64,000 nt of DNA from Planctomycetota bacterium (GCA_028280485.1 JANQLS010000007.1:62001-126000), one strand, 5' to 3'. Shown: positions 1 through 8,409, numbered from the stretch's first letter. A program made the numbers and translations. The notes: generated by a model from the sequence alone, not told the origin.

Positions 1-278
1 TTACTGATTTCCTCTTCGATGAAATTTCGCAGGTTTTTTAGGGAGATCGCTTTGATCTTTCGGAGCCCACTCCGGTTGAGTCGATCGACTTCAAAGGTCT
101 GGCTGCGCTGCCCAATTTTACTTTGGATGTCCTCACTTCCACTTTCCTGAGAGGAGGATTGCTTTCCCTCAGCAAAAGATTCCTGTGAATGATGATGCGA
201 AGCTCCGTTCTCGGCTGAAGGATCAGGAGAACTCGAATCTTGGTTTGGATCTAAAAATTCTGGTTTCGATGAAACCAT
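1..278 (-). CDS. N-terminal part of an unidentified protein, cut by the window edge
   Basis: An ATG on the minus strand at 278 opens a frame that stays open for 92 codons to the window edge, so only the N-terminus is visible. The first ~55 residues are Ser/Glu/Gln/His-rich, low-complexity and probably disordered. A basic, more ordered stretch follows (LNRSGLRKIKAISLKN), then an acidic end. I do not recognise the family. It diverges from dcd, with ~396 bp of shared upstream DNA. The skewed composition makes the frame less certain than an ordinary gene. Confidence 0.45.
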   Translation of the reverse strand, partial: MVSSKPEFLDPNQDSSSPDPSAENGASHHHSQESFAEGKQSSSQESGSEDIQSKIGQRSQTFEVDRLNRSGLRKIKAISLKNLRNFIEEEIS

Positions 279-674
279 GACTCAATCTGCCAATCCCGCT
301 ATAAAATGGTACGCCGAGTGAGGAAAACAACTCGGAATCTAATTTAGAAAGTAGAAAGAAAACCCTTTTTGCCTCAATAAACCTAAATTCCATTGTGACA
401 CACAAGCCCTCGGATCGCGGCCAGATTATGGAAAAATCATGGGCAAATCAGCTCAGAATCTGCCCTGAAACGGCAGGTAAAAGATCTAAGAATCCGATGA
501 GCACGAAAGCTATCGTGATTAAGAGATCTACAGATCGGATCCAAGTGCGCCTGGGATTATCGTTTCCAACAATTCCGATAAAATCACTGTTCAGTGGCGA
601 GAAAAATCAATAGAATCCTTCCTTACCTCATCGTGAAGAAAAATTCGAAGAAAAGTTAGTAGAAGAGTGAAACT
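279..674. other. Intergenic region between two divergent genes
   Basis: This stretch separates the left-edge minus-strand gene from dcd and should hold both promoters. A 72-codon GTG-started plus frame lies in it (395-613), but it has no domain, signal peptide or ribosome-binding site and I do not call it a gene. No convincing -35/-10 pair, tRNA or riboswitch was seen. Confidence 0.4.
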
Positions 675-1223
675 ATGATCCTCTCGGACTCCACCATCAA
701 AAGCATGATGCAAGATGGCACTTTAGCCATCGATCCCTTGGGCAAAAACTCGATTCAACCCGCCTCGGTAGATTGCACTCTGGGCCGCGAATATTTGGTC
801 ATCGACGAAAACAACATGGATGTTCTGACTCTAAAAACAGAACTCAAATACCGTCGATTAGAAAACGATTGGATCACTCTCCCCCCTCATTCCTTCATTT
901 TGGCAACCACCCGAGAGTATGTGAAACTTCCCGATGATCTGACCGCATTCGTCGAAGGACGAAGTTCGATCGGACGCATGGGACTCTTCATTCAAAACGC
1001 GGGTTGGGTGGATCCCGGCTTCGAAGGTCGCATCACCCTAGAGCTCTATAACGCTAACTCCCTCCCGATCCGCCTGGAGAGTGGCCGCCGAATCTGCCAG
1101 TTGGTCTTTTGCAAAATGGATCAAATCGCAGATAAACCTTATCGCGGGAAGTACCAAGGACAAGAATCCACTACCGGCAGCCGGATATTCGCCGACGAGG
1201 ATGCTGGCGACAATAGCGAGTAA
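675..1223 (+). CDS. dcd: dCTP deaminase
   Basis: Deaminates dCTP to dUTP, the precursor route to dTMP, in the cytoplasm. The 182-residue length is normal. Family motifs are all visible: QPASVDCTLG (residues 29-37), EGRSSIGRMGL (94-104), then GWVDPGFEGRITLEL (110-124), where Glu123 matches the catalytic glutamate, and a C-terminal GKYQGQ. Some relatives are bifunctional dCTP deaminase/dUTPases; the sequence alone does not decide which type this is. The gene stands alone on the plus strand, and the ATG at 675 agrees with the family N-terminus (MILSD). Confidence 0.95.
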   Translation: MILSDSTIKSMMQDGTLAIDPLGKNSIQPASVDCTLGREYLVIDENNMDVLTLKTELKYRRLENDWITLPPHSFILATTREYVKLPDDLTAFVEGRSSIGRMGLFIQNAGWVDPGFEGRITLELYNANSLPIRLESGRRICQLVFCKMDQIADKPYRGKYQGQESTTGSRIFADEDAGDNSE

Positions 1224-1435
1224 GATCTTTCGCGATATCTCCCGAGCTTTACTTGAGTTCTGGGCTTAGATTGGCCAAAATAGTAGGGAATGTCCCATCG
1301 ATCCCTTGAACACCAAACCTTCTCCAGATTTAGGAAAAGGCTCAGGTGAAGTCTCGTCGATCGGTATTGACCCGTGAGAACTCCCCTAGAGTTCAACACC
1401 ACCCACAACTTTTAAATTGAGATTGCGAAAGAGCT

Positions 1436-1672
1436 ATGCTGACTCCTGACCAGGTGATGGATAACTATTTCCTCGAAGCTCGTTGTATGCTCATCGAGGT
1501 CGCCGCAACATTAGATCGTTATGATCGTGCAGTAGAGAATTCAGATAATCCTCCTGCTTCCGACGAACGTCTCGCCAAACTCTACTCGTCCCTGTCGATC
1601 CTGGCCGATCAAAGCGGTCCCGCCAACCGATCCGAACGAGTCTTGAACCACTTTTCACTCCCCACTGATTGA
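1436..1672 (+). CDS. Small conserved-looking protein upstream of a TatD-like hydrolase
   Basis: A 78-residue soluble, probably helical protein that I do not recognise. It has acidic and basic residues in helical periodicity (EARCMLIEVAATLDRYDRA, then RLAKLYSSLSILAD) and no signal peptide or metal motif. It ends 18 bp before the TatD-like gene on the same strand, so the two are probably co-transcribed and may act together. Codon use resembles its neighbours, which supports a real gene despite its size. Confidence 0.65.
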   Translation: MLTPDQVMDNYFLEARCMLIEVAATLDRYDRAVENSDNPPASDERLAKLYSSLSILADQSGPANRSERVLNHFSLPTD

Positions 1673-1690
1673 AAATAACGAGAGAATCCC

Positions 1691-2536
1691 ATGCAAATCA
1701 TTCAACCGCATTATCACGGAATTGCTCGAACGGCCCAAGATTATGAACGGATGGCAATGTCAGGAGTCGTTGCAGTCGCCGAACCCGCCTTCTGGGCTGG
1801 TTTCGATCGAAAGTATCCCGAAACGTTCATCGATTACTTCCATCAGATCAGCGATTTCGAACCGACGCGAGCTGCTGAGTACGGCATCCGTCACTTCTGC
1901 TGGGTTGCCGTCAATCCCAAAGAAGCTGAAAACACCGAACTAAGTCGCGAAGTCCTCAAGGAGATGCCCCAATTCTTTGAAAAACCAACAGTTTTGGGTA
2001 TTGGTGAAATCGGTCTCCACAAGTCGACTCCCAATGAATGCGAAATCTTTGCTGAACACGTTCAATTGGCCTTGGATCACGATCAATTGATTCTGATTCA
2101 CACCCCTCACTTGGAAGATAAGGTTACGGGGACGAAAAGGATCTTAGAAATCTTGCGAGATTTCCCCGTGGATCCCGACCGCGTCTGGATCGATCACGCC
2201 GAAGAGCACACGATCAAGATGATCCAAGATGAAGGCTACTGGACGGGCTTCACCCTCTATCCGATCACTAAATGCTCACCTAAGCGCGCTTGCGACATGG
2301 TCGAGATTTATGGTCATGAACGTCTGTTGATCAACAGTTCAGCTGACTGGGGACCGAGTGATCCCTTCACCCTCCAAGAATGTGTCGTCGAGTACCGTCG
2401 CCGCGGTAATTCGCTGCAACAAGCCATCGAGGTCTTCTACAACAACCCCGTTCGCTTCTTGGCTCAAAATCCCAAGTTCGATATCCCCTTGGTTCGAGTC
2501 GAAGAAATACACGAGGATTCGGCCTCGCCCGTCTAG
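1691..2536 (+). CDS. TatD-family metal-dependent hydrolase
   Basis: A 281-residue TIM-barrel amidohydrolase of the TatD type. Candidate metal ligands appear in the usual order: H7 and H9 (PHYHG), the Glu in GIGEIGLH, the His in LIHTPH, the His in WIDHAEEH and the Asp in SSADWG. TatD relatives include nucleases and uncharacterised hydrolases, so the substrate is unknown. It is divergent from E. coli TatD, for example in its HYHG start. It forms a likely operon with the 78-residue gene upstream. Palindromic repeats begin within a few bases of its stop codon. Confidence 0.8.
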   Translation: MQIIQPHYHGIARTAQDYERMAMSGVVAVAEPAFWAGFDRKYPETFIDYFHQISDFEPTRAAEYGIRHFCWVAVNPKEAENTELSREVLKEMPQFFEKPTVLGIGEIGLHKSTPNECEIFAEHVQLALDHDQLILIHTPHLEDKVTGTKRILEILRDFPVDPDRVWIDHAEEHTIKMIQDEGYWTGFTLYPITKCSPKRACDMVEIYGHERLLINSSADWGPSDPFTLQECVVEYRRRGNSLQQAIEVFYNNPVRFLAQNPKFDIPLVRVEEIHEDSASPV

Positions 2537-2539
2537 TTT

Positions 2540-2686
2540 TTTTAAGTAGAAACAAGGCCCTTCGGGCTTGTTTCTACCGTTACGGCAATTCTAAGAATTG
2601 CCTTCACTCCGCCGAACATTGGCTAAGAAGCCAACATTCGCGGCCGAGTTGATTCCAACTCGGCATAGTTTCAGTTTTGAAACTAA
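2540..2686. repeat. Multi-hairpin palindromic element, family A, copy 1
   Basis: A string of short hairpins read left to right: GAAACAAGGCCC/GGGCTTGTTTC, GGCAATTC/GAATTGCC, TTGGCT/AGCCAA, GCCGAGTTG/CAACTCGGC and AGTTTCA/TGAAACT. The fixed linker CTTCACTCCGCCGAA sits between the second and third. It begins directly after the TatD-like stop codon and is followed in tandem by copy 2. Confidence 0.85.
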
Positions 2687-2688
2687 TG

Positions 2689-2867
2689 TTTAAGTAGAAA
2701 CAAGGCCCTTCGGGCTTGTTTCTACCGTTACGGCAATTCTATGAATTGCCTTCACTCCGCCGAATATTGGCTAAGAAGCCAACCCAATAATGATGGAACA
2801 AAGACTAAAAGCCTTTGTTCGTGCCCGAGTTGATTCCAACTTGGCTTAGTTTCAGTTTTGAAACTGA
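2689..2867. repeat. Multi-hairpin palindromic element, family A, copy 2
   Basis: A direct tandem copy of the preceding element. It starts with the same TTTAAGTAGAAACAAGG and keeps the same hairpin order. It differs by an extra stem (GAACAAAG/CTTTGTTC, about 2794-2820) between the TTGGCT hairpin and the GCCGAGTTG hairpin. Its last stem ends ~12 bp before the mogA ATG. Confidence 0.85.
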
Positions 2868-2878
2868 ACTTAAATCAG

Positions 2879-3427
2879 ATGACTGAACAGAAAAAAGAAA
2901 AAGCCCGGATTGGAGTCTTAACAATCTCCGACCGGGCTTCGAGCGGTGAATACGAGGACCTGAGTGGCCCCGCCATCGAAAGTTATCTCAACGACGTCCT
3001 CACGAGTCCCTTCGAGACCTCTATTCGGGTCATCCCTGACGAACTGGATCTCATCGAAAAAACACTTCGCCAACTCTGCGATGAAGAAAATTGTGATTTA
3101 GTTGTCACCACTGGGGGAACCGGACCGGCCCCTAGAGACGTTACTCCTGAAGCCACTGAGGCTGTGTGTGAGAAAGTGCTCCCCGGATTTGGAGAGCTGA
3201 TGCGGCAAGTTTCATTAGAAAAAGTGCCCACAGCCATCCTGAGTCGGCAACTTGCCGGTACGCGAGGAAGCACGCTCATCGTCAACCTCCCCGGTAAGCC
3301 TAAGGCGATCCACGAGTGTCTCGATGCAGTTTTTCCGGCGATTCCCTACTGCCTCGATTTAATCAACGCGGCTTATATCACCACGAATGACTCGAGGGTA
3401 AAAGCCTTTCGACCGGGCTCAAAATAA
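2879..3427 (+). CDS. mogA: Molybdopterin adenylyltransferase (MogA/MoaB family)
   Basis: Adenylates molybdopterin before molybdenum insertion in molybdenum-cofactor synthesis. The 182-residue protein has the family pattern: IGVLTISDRASSGEYEDLSG at the N-terminus, then VVTTGGTGPAPRDVTPEAT and a C-terminal NLPGKPKA segment. An upstream in-frame TTG at 2858 would add seven residues, but it lies inside the last hairpin of the repeat, so the ATG at 2879 (MTEQKKEK) is preferred. No other Mo-cofactor gene is in the window, and MogA and MoaB cannot be separated with certainty. Confidence 0.88.
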   Translation: MTEQKKEKARIGVLTISDRASSGEYEDLSGPAIESYLNDVLTSPFETSIRVIPDELDLIEKTLRQLCDEENCDLVVTTGGTGPAPRDVTPEATEAVCEKVLPGFGELMRQVSLEKVPTAILSRQLAGTRGSTLIVNLPGKPKAIHECLDAVFPAIPYCLDLINAAYITTNDSRVKAFRPGSK

Positions 3428-3625
3428 ACCCTAAAACAAGTCTAATTAAGACTTTACCCTCTTGTTCCGAAAAGGTTTGGGCCGCCGTTTTTCTTCAGCT
3501 GCCCCAGTCTTCATGATGGATTTTCCCCATTTCAAAGGTTAATATGGGGGACTTGTATTTACTGACCCTGAATGAATTTACCCCCAAATTCAAAAACCAA
3601 GACTAAAAGTAGTATCAGGAAGCAC

Positions 3626-4618
3626 ATGTCTCAATCCGACGGGAAGGCCTCGACCCTTCCTCAGGACAGCTCGAAGCACTCTAAGCCCGCATCTGGAAAT
3701 CCCTTACCCGATGTAGCCAGCGAGACGACTCCCAGGATCAAAGGAACCTTGGATCGCGTTGGCATGTCGGGTATCGAAGTGGCCTTAATAGAAGCCTCAC
3801 CGGATGGTACCCTCACCCGCATCCCGGCTAGAATTGACGCCTACGTCAGCCTAGACCAGCCGGAGGTGAAGGGCATCCACATGTCGAGACTCTTCCTGAA
3901 GCTTCAAGACACTCTTCTCTCTGAAGCTTTCAGTCCGAAGGTAGCCAGAGGTCTCTTGACCGAATTTCTTGATTCTCACCAAGGGCTCAGCAATACCAGC
4001 TCGCTGAAAGTTCAATACGAGCACCTCGTTTTGCGCGACTCGCTATTGAGCGCCAACAAAGCCTGGCGGCTCTACCCCATCTGTGTCGACGGGCGCCTCC
4101 ACGATGGGGAGTGTCGGTTAGAGTTGGAAGTGAAAGTTTCCTACTCCAGTACTTGTCCCTGCTCGGCGGCATTGTCGAGGAAGCTCACTCAAGAAAAATT
4201 TGAGGATGAGTTCGGGGGAACCGACTTGGTGAATTTTGATAAGGTTAAAGAATGGTTGGGGACTCGTGAATCTTTGGGGGGAACTCCTCACAGTCAACGA
4301 AGCCAAAGCTCAGTTCGAGTCGTCTTAGAATCAGGAGCGGAATCCTTCCCGATCGACACTTTGATCGAGACGATCGAGAACGCATTAGGAACTCCCGTTC
4401 AGGCCGCCGTCAAGCGCGCTGACGAAGCCGAGTTTGCTCGCCTCAATGCGATCAACCTGATGTTTTGTGAAGATGCTGCTCGGCGCATCAAAGCCGGGAT
4501 CGACAATTTGGAAGGTATCACCGACTACCGCATCGAATCGAGCCACTTAGAGAGCCTCCACCCTCACGATGCAGTTGCTATCGTCACTCGCGGAGTACCC
4601 GGGGGCCTAATACCCTAG
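3626..4618 (+). CDS. folE2: GTP cyclohydrolase FolE2 (type IB)
   Basis: Converts GTP to 7,8-dihydroneopterin triphosphate, the first step of folate and some deazapurine pathways. FolE2 is the metal-flexible alternative to FolE. The signature GIHMSRL, the catalytic-site STCPCS (Cys177/Cys179 from this start) and the C-terminal FCEDAARRI are all present. The ATG at 3626 has AGGA five bases upstream. An in-frame ATG at 3572 adds 18 residues but has no ribosome-binding site. The first ~45 residues are Ser/Pro/Lys-rich and precede the conserved domain. It ends 8 bp before the MazG-like gene, so an operon is likely. Confidence 0.93.
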   Translation: MSQSDGKASTLPQDSSKHSKPASGNPLPDVASETTPRIKGTLDRVGMSGIEVALIEASPDGTLTRIPARIDAYVSLDQPEVKGIHMSRLFLKLQDTLLSEAFSPKVARGLLTEFLDSHQGLSNTSSLKVQYEHLVLRDSLLSANKAWRLYPICVDGRLHDGECRLELEVKVSYSSTCPCSAALSRKLTQEKFEDEFGGTDLVNFDKVKEWLGTRESLGGTPHSQRSQSSVRVVLESGAESFPIDTLIETIENALGTPVQAAVKRADEAEFARLNAINLMFCEDAARRIKAGIDNLEGITDYRIESSHLESLHPHDAVAIVTRGVPGGLIP

Positions 4619-4626
4619 GCTACAAG

Positions 4627-4983
4627 ATGAGCGATCTCACCCTTAAAGAAGCTCAAGAACGCGTCGACAAATGGATTCAAACCATCGGCGTTCGTTATTT
4701 TTCCGAACTCACCAATTTAGCTCAGCTGATGGAAGAAGTCGGAGAACTCTCCCGCATCATCTCCCGAACCTACGGGGAACAGAGCTTTAAAAGTTCAGAC
4801 GAAAAATACAACCTTTCCGATGAGATGGCCGACGTTTTGTTCGTGTTGATCTGCTTAGCGAATCAAACTGGCGTCGATCTCAACGAAGCTCTAATTCGAA
4901 ATATAGAAAAGAAAACCCAAAGAGATAAAGATCGCCATAAGAACAACAAGAAGCTTGCGAGTGACGAGACGGAAGAATCATGA
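4627..4983 (+). CDS. MazG-like nucleotide pyrophosphohydrolase
   Basis: A 118-residue single-domain all-alpha NTP pyrophosphatase. The metal-binding pattern is visible as EEVGELSR (around residues 37-44) and DEMADVLF (around 63-70), i.e. EExxE and ExxD. Such enzymes release pyrophosphate from (d)NTPs. The tight link to folE2 makes dihydroneopterin triphosphate a possible substrate, which is inference only. Its TGA overlaps the ATG of the next gene (ATGA at 4980-4983), a translational-coupling arrangement. Confidence 0.85.
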   Translation: MSDLTLKEAQERVDKWIQTIGVRYFSELTNLAQLMEEVGELSRIISRTYGEQSFKSSDEKYNLSDEMADVLFVLICLANQTGVDLNEALIRNIEKKTQRDKDRHKNNKKLASDETEES

Positions 4984-5180
4984 AAGTTTTACTCTACGGC
5001 ACGGATCCCGTTGATGCCCAGCTCGCACAAAAAATGGGGCAAGTCTTCATCGTGATCGCTGAAGATGGTGAAAAAAAAGAATACGGACCCTGGGATTGTA
5101 ATTTTATGAAGCTCGTCGATGCCGATGAGGAAGAGCGGGCGTTATTAGCCAAAGCTGGGTTTAATTTATTGCCGGCGTAG
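4980..5180 (+). CDS. Small acidic protein coupled to the MazG-like gene
   Basis: A 66-residue cytoplasmic protein of unknown function. It opens with a beta-strand-like MKVLLYG, has a second hydrophobic strand (VFIVIAEDG) and ends in an acidic helix-like segment (DADEEERALLAKAGF). No catalytic motif is recognisable. The ATGA overlap with the preceding pyrophosphohydrolase gene strongly supports translation and a shared operon with folE2. Confidence 0.7.
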   Translation: MKVLLYGTDPVDAQLAQKMGQVFIVIAEDGEKKEYGPWDCNFMKLVDADEEERALLAKAGFNLLPA

Positions 5181-5206
5181 CCTACGAAAAAAATTAAAAA
5201 ATTCTT

Positions 5207-5268
5207 TTAACTAGCCCGAAGCGCTAGCGAGGGGAATTTAACCCTCGCTAGCGCTTCGGGCTAGTTAA
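5207..5268. repeat. Perfect 27-bp inverted repeat, family C
   Basis: Two perfectly complementary 27-base arms (5207-5233 and 5242-5268) enclose an 8-base loop. The core is CCCGAAGCGCTAGCGAGGG. The arms are identical to those at 45783-45858, so this is a repeated genomic element and not only a local terminator. It lies between convergent genes (plus gene ending 5180, minus gene ending 5295) and may end transcription both ways. Confidence 0.9.
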
Positions 5269-5294
5269 GGGCGAGTAATTATTACAATTGAAAC

Positions 5295-5636
5295 TTATCC
5301 CGGCGGCCAGGTCATCGCCCGGCCCGCCATGATGTGAAGGTGCAAATGGAACACCGACTGCCCGGCGCTTTCTCCGTTGTTGACGATCAGACGAAAAGCA
5401 TCTCCGACCCCTTCACTTCGAGCGATCTCCCCCGCTTTTACCATCAAGTGCCCTAAGAGCGATTGATCCTCAGGCTCGGCATCGGCGAGTTTAACGATCG
5501 GTTTTTTGGGGATTAACAAAATGTGAGTGGGCGCCTGAGGAGCGATATCCCTAAATGCGAGGCAGAGATCGTCTTCGTAAACGATGTCTGCCGGAATTTC
5601 TTTTGCGATAATTTTTGAAAAGATCGTTTCAGCCAT
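5295..5636 (-). CDS. HIT-family (HINT-type) nucleotide hydrolase
   Basis: A 113-residue histidine-triad protein of the HINT/PKCI branch, which cleaves purine nucleoside phosphoramidates and related adenylylated compounds. The triad HLHLHIM lies at the C-terminus (His97, His99, His101 from this start), and the N-terminal TIFSKIIAKEIPADIVYEDD is typical. The ATG at 5636 has GAAGGA about 10 bases upstream and matches family N-termini. An ATG seven codons further up (5657) has no such site. Family B repeat DNA lies upstream, between it and hemB. Confidence 0.9.
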   Translation of the reverse strand: MAETIFSKIIAKEIPADIVYEDDLCLAFRDIAPQAPTHILLIPKKPIVKLADAEPEDQSLLGHLMVKAGEIARSEGVGDAFRLIVNNGESAGQSVFHLHLHIMAGRAMTWPPG

Positions 5637-5667
5637 CGGGACTTCATCCTTCAACATTGTTTTTAGA

Positions 5668-5860
5668 ACTAATTATATTTGCGCGGGATCACGCAAATCA
5701 CGAAGAAAGACCTTTGGTCTTTTTTCCATCAACACCTGTCATAGGCTAAAAGCCAATGTTTAGTGGAACGACGTTGCAGCCTTTCAAGGTTATGCCAAGA
5801 GCATAGGTAGAACTGCTTGGAGCGTTTGTAAAGGTCGGAACGACCTTTATTTCTACAGAC
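5668..5860. repeat. Multi-hairpin palindromic element, family B, copy 1
   Basis: Contains ATTTGCG/CGCAAAT around GGGATCA, then AAGACC/GGTCTT, then GGCTAAAAGCC, then GTGGAACGACG, AACTGCTTGGAG and AAGGTCG/CGACCTT. The blocks TAATTATATTTG-GCGGGATC, AGTGGAAC-ACG and AACTGCTTGGAG recur in the same order at 36307-36455. It fills the space between the minus-strand HIT and hemB genes and reaches almost to the hemB stop. Confidence 0.8.
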
Positions 5861-5865
5861 ACTAA

Positions 5866-6864
5866 TTAACCTTCTGATAACCAACGAGCGGCGTCGCGAG
5901 CGTAGTAAGTGAGAATCATATCGGCACCCGCTCGACGAATTCCGACGAGACTTTCTAATGCGACTTTTTTCTCGTCGAGCCAACCACTTTGACTCGCGGC
6001 TTTGATCATGAGGTATTCCCCACTCACTTGGTAGGCAGCCACGGGAAGAGTCGTCGCTTCTCGCACTCGTTTGATAATATCGAGGTAGGGTCCCGCCGGC
6101 TTGACCATCAACATGTCGGCTCCTTCATTTTCATCGAGGTCAACTTCTCGAAGAGCCTCCCGCGCATTGGCAGGATCCATTTGATAGGTCTTCTTATCTC
6201 CGCTTCGAGGCTGAGAGTCTAAAGCTCCGCGGAAAGGACCGTAGTAAGCCGATGCGTATTTAGCGGTATAGGAAAGAATTGAAACTTCTTCGAAGCCATT
6301 GGCATCGAGAACGCTCCGAATCGCCCCCACTCGACCATCCATCATGTCGCTCGGCGCAATGATGTCAGCTCCCGCTTCGGCTTGACAGAGGGCTTGTTGA
6401 GTTAAAACATCGATGGTTTCATCGTTTAATATGCGCCCATCGGGGCTAAGGATGCCGTCGTGCCCGTCACTCGAATAAGGATCTAAGGCGACATCGGTAA
6501 TGACGACTGCGTCAGGAACTTCAGCTTTGATCGCCTGAATTGCCCGAGGGATGAGTCCATCAGGATTGAAGGCTTCGTCGCCCGTTGAATTTTTCTGTTC
6601 ATCGGGGATCTTCGGGAAAAGGACGAAGGCTCCGATGCCTTCAGATTTCGCCTTTTGAATCTCGGAAACGAGTCCCTTCACGCAAAACCGAAATTGCCCC
6701 GGGAGACTGTCGAGAGGCTCATCCTGGGAGTCTTCGTGCAAGAATAGCGGGTAGATAAGCCGGTCGGCACTCAGATCCGTCTCGCGACACAGGTTTCGGA
6801 TGACGGCTGACTTACGGTTTCGGCGCGGACGTTCTAAATCGGGAAAATCGGAAGCATCGATCAT
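5866..6864 (-). CDS. hemB: Delta-aminolevulinic acid dehydratase (porphobilinogen synthase)
   Basis: Condenses two 5-aminolevulinate molecules to porphobilinogen in tetrapyrrole synthesis. Length (332) is normal. The two Schiff-base lysines are Lys202 (SYTAKYASAYYGP) and Lys255 (MVKPAGPYLD). The active-site metal loop (residues 124-137) reads DVALDPYSSDGHDG. The three zinc cysteines of the E. coli/yeast type are absent and the aspartate version is present, which in this family goes with magnesium rather than zinc. It is monocistronic on the minus strand, with family B repeat DNA downstream. Confidence 0.96.
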   Translation of the reverse strand: MIDASDFPDLERPRRNRKSAVIRNLCRETDLSADRLIYPLFLHEDSQDEPLDSLPGQFRFCVKGLVSEIQKAKSEGIGAFVLFPKIPDEQKNSTGDEAFNPDGLIPRAIQAIKAEVPDAVVITDVALDPYSSDGHDGILSPDGRILNDETIDVLTQQALCQAEAGADIIAPSDMMDGRVGAIRSVLDANGFEEVSILSYTAKYASAYYGPFRGALDSQPRSGDKKTYQMDPANAREALREVDLDENEGADMLMVKPAGPYLDIIKRVREATTLPVAAYQVSGEYLMIKAASQSGWLDEKKVALESLVGIRRAGADMILTYYARDAARWLSEG

Positions 6865-7117
6865 AGTGATCCACAGGGGAAGAAGAATTCAATTTAGAGG
6901 CTGGAGCACATTTCATCCATCCAGCCATGGTGCTTTTCGTTTGTCGCTCCACTAAAGTTTAGCCGAGCTGGGCTAAATTTTAATGGCTCTAATCCATGAA
7001 GCTCGCTATTTTAGCCAGATTCAGAATGAGTTCCATGCTTGTTCAAAGTTTCTCCGGATCCCTTACTGCAAAAGAGATCCTCTCACACATCGGATAACCA
7101 ACCGTACAATTCAGTTT

Positions 7118-7972
7118 ATGACGGATTCTCAAGCCCCCCACAATCCTTCTGAAGATGCCTTCGAAGACTTCGCTGAGCTCTACGAACTCACCCATCGGGG
7201 TAAGAACGATGATTTAGGCCTTTATTTAGAAGCAGTTCAGCAAATTGATTCTGAAGGGGATCCCATCCTCGAAATCGGATGTGGGACGGGCCGAGTCACT
7301 TTTGAGCTCGCCAAGATGGGACGTCCGGTCGTAGGAGTGGATCTCTCCGCCAACATGCTCAGAATCGCGAAGCGGAAACTGGATGAGCTTCCGGAGGAAA
7401 TCCAAACCAGAATCGAGCTTCACGAACAAGACATGGTGAAACTGGATCTCAAAGGACAAAAATTTCCTCTCATTCTCATGCCCTTCGCTGAGTTGGCTCA
7501 CGTGCCCACAAGAAAGCAGCACGAAGAAACTCTGGCCAGAATCTTTTCCCACCTCCAACCCGGTGGCCGGCTGATTCTCAGTATGAGTAATTGGGATGCG
7601 AAAGAAACCCGCATCCATTACGACGCGACTCGAAAGACGGGATTCGGTCCTTCGATGCCCCTCACCTTTGAGGGAATCTTCGACGACGAAGAAAACGATC
7701 GTTGGATCCATCGCTACATCGCTCGAGGTTACGATCCTTCGCAGCAGATGGCTCTCCACGCCTATGTTCATGAAGTCACCGACCGCGACGGAAAAATGAT
7801 TGCCAAAAAGACTCACTTGATTCCCATCCGGTATATCTTCCGGTATGAAATGGAACTGCTTTTAGAAAACGCGGGATTTGAAATTGAAGATCTTTTTGGG
7901 TACTACGATAAGAGTCCTTTTCAGTACAACTCGAAAAGGATGATTTTTGTTGCAACTAAACCCCGTTCATAA
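7118..7972 (+). CDS. Class I SAM-dependent methyltransferase
   Basis: A 284-residue Rossmann-fold methyltransferase. Motif I is ILEIGCGTGRVTFELA and the following acidic strand end is VVGVDLSANML. The motif around MPFAELAHV and LQPGGRLILSM completes the core, and a C-terminal beta-rich part (HLIPIRYIFRYEMELLLENAGF) is typical of small-molecule methyltransferases. The substrate is unknown. The frame is open from 6983, but the ATG at 7118 (MTDSQAPH) begins just before the conserved part. SufE starts 14 bp downstream, so they are probably co-transcribed. Confidence 0.85.
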   Translation: MTDSQAPHNPSEDAFEDFAELYELTHRGKNDDLGLYLEAVQQIDSEGDPILEIGCGTGRVTFELAKMGRPVVGVDLSANMLRIAKRKLDELPEEIQTRIELHEQDMVKLDLKGQKFPLILMPFAELAHVPTRKQHEETLARIFSHLQPGGRLILSMSNWDAKETRIHYDATRKTGFGPSMPLTFEGIFDDEENDRWIHRYIARGYDPSQQMALHAYVHEVTDRDGKMIAKKTHLIPIRYIFRYEMELLLENAGFEIEDLFGYYDKSPFQYNSKRMIFVATKPRS

Positions 7973-7986
7973 CTGAAGAGAACTCC

Positions 7987-8403
7987 ATGCCTGACCTGAC
8001 CCTCGAAGAACTCCAAGAAAATTTTGAACTCTTAGGTGACTGGGAACAACGGTTTCATTACATCTTAGATCTAGGAAAAAAGCTTCCCCCCTTGCCCGAG
8101 GAAGTGATGACCGAAGAGAATAAGGTTAAGGGATGCCAGGCTTCAGTGTGGTTGATTCATAAAATCAGTGATGACACTCCGCCGATCGTCACCATCGAAG
8201 CTGACAGCGATGCTTTCATGGTCAAGGGCCTCATTGCGATCGTTCAGATTATCTTTTCAGGTAAAACCCCCGCCGAGATCTTAGCGGTCGATGTGCAATC
8301 GACATTTTCGACTCTTGGATTAGAGCAACACCTCAGCCCCACAAGAAGAAATGGATTACACGCGATGGTGAAGTTGATTCGAGAGACCGCGGAGCGGTTG
8401 TAG
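7987..8403 (+). CDS. sufE: SufE-like sulfur acceptor protein
   Basis: Accepts persulfide sulfur from the cysteine desulfurase SufS and passes it to Fe-S cluster assembly. The 138-residue protein has the family core NKVKGCQASVW with active-site Cys50, preceded by the helix LGKKLPPLPEEV and followed by the usual C-terminal helices ending GLHAMVKLIRE. No sufBCDS genes are in the window, so the gene is detached from its pathway here. Spacing suggests co-transcription with the upstream methyltransferase. Confidence 0.92.
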   Translation: MPDLTLEELQENFELLGDWEQRFHYILDLGKKLPPLPEEVMTEENKVKGCQASVWLIHKISDDTPPIVTIEADSDAFMVKGLIAIVQIIFSGKTPAEILAVDVQSTFSTLGLEQHLSPTRRNGLHAMVKLIRETAERL

Positions 8404-8409
8404 GTTGGA

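Noticed and set aside
395-613. 72-codon plus-strand frame upstream of dcd
   Set aside because: No domain, signal peptide, ribosome-binding site or protein-like pattern; it is in the divergent promoter region.
2540-2867. Tandem family A repeats considered as a short CRISPR array
   Set aside because: Only two units of ~150-180 bp with internal hairpins, no constant short repeat with unique spacers and no cas genes.
2858-2878. Upstream TTG start for mogA
   Set aside because: The TTG lies inside the last stem of the family A repeat, and the seven extra residues are not part of the MogA family.
7226-7816. 196-codon minus-strand frame inside the methyltransferase
   Set aside because: Antisense to a gene with clear SAM-binding motifs; composition is that of a shadow frame.
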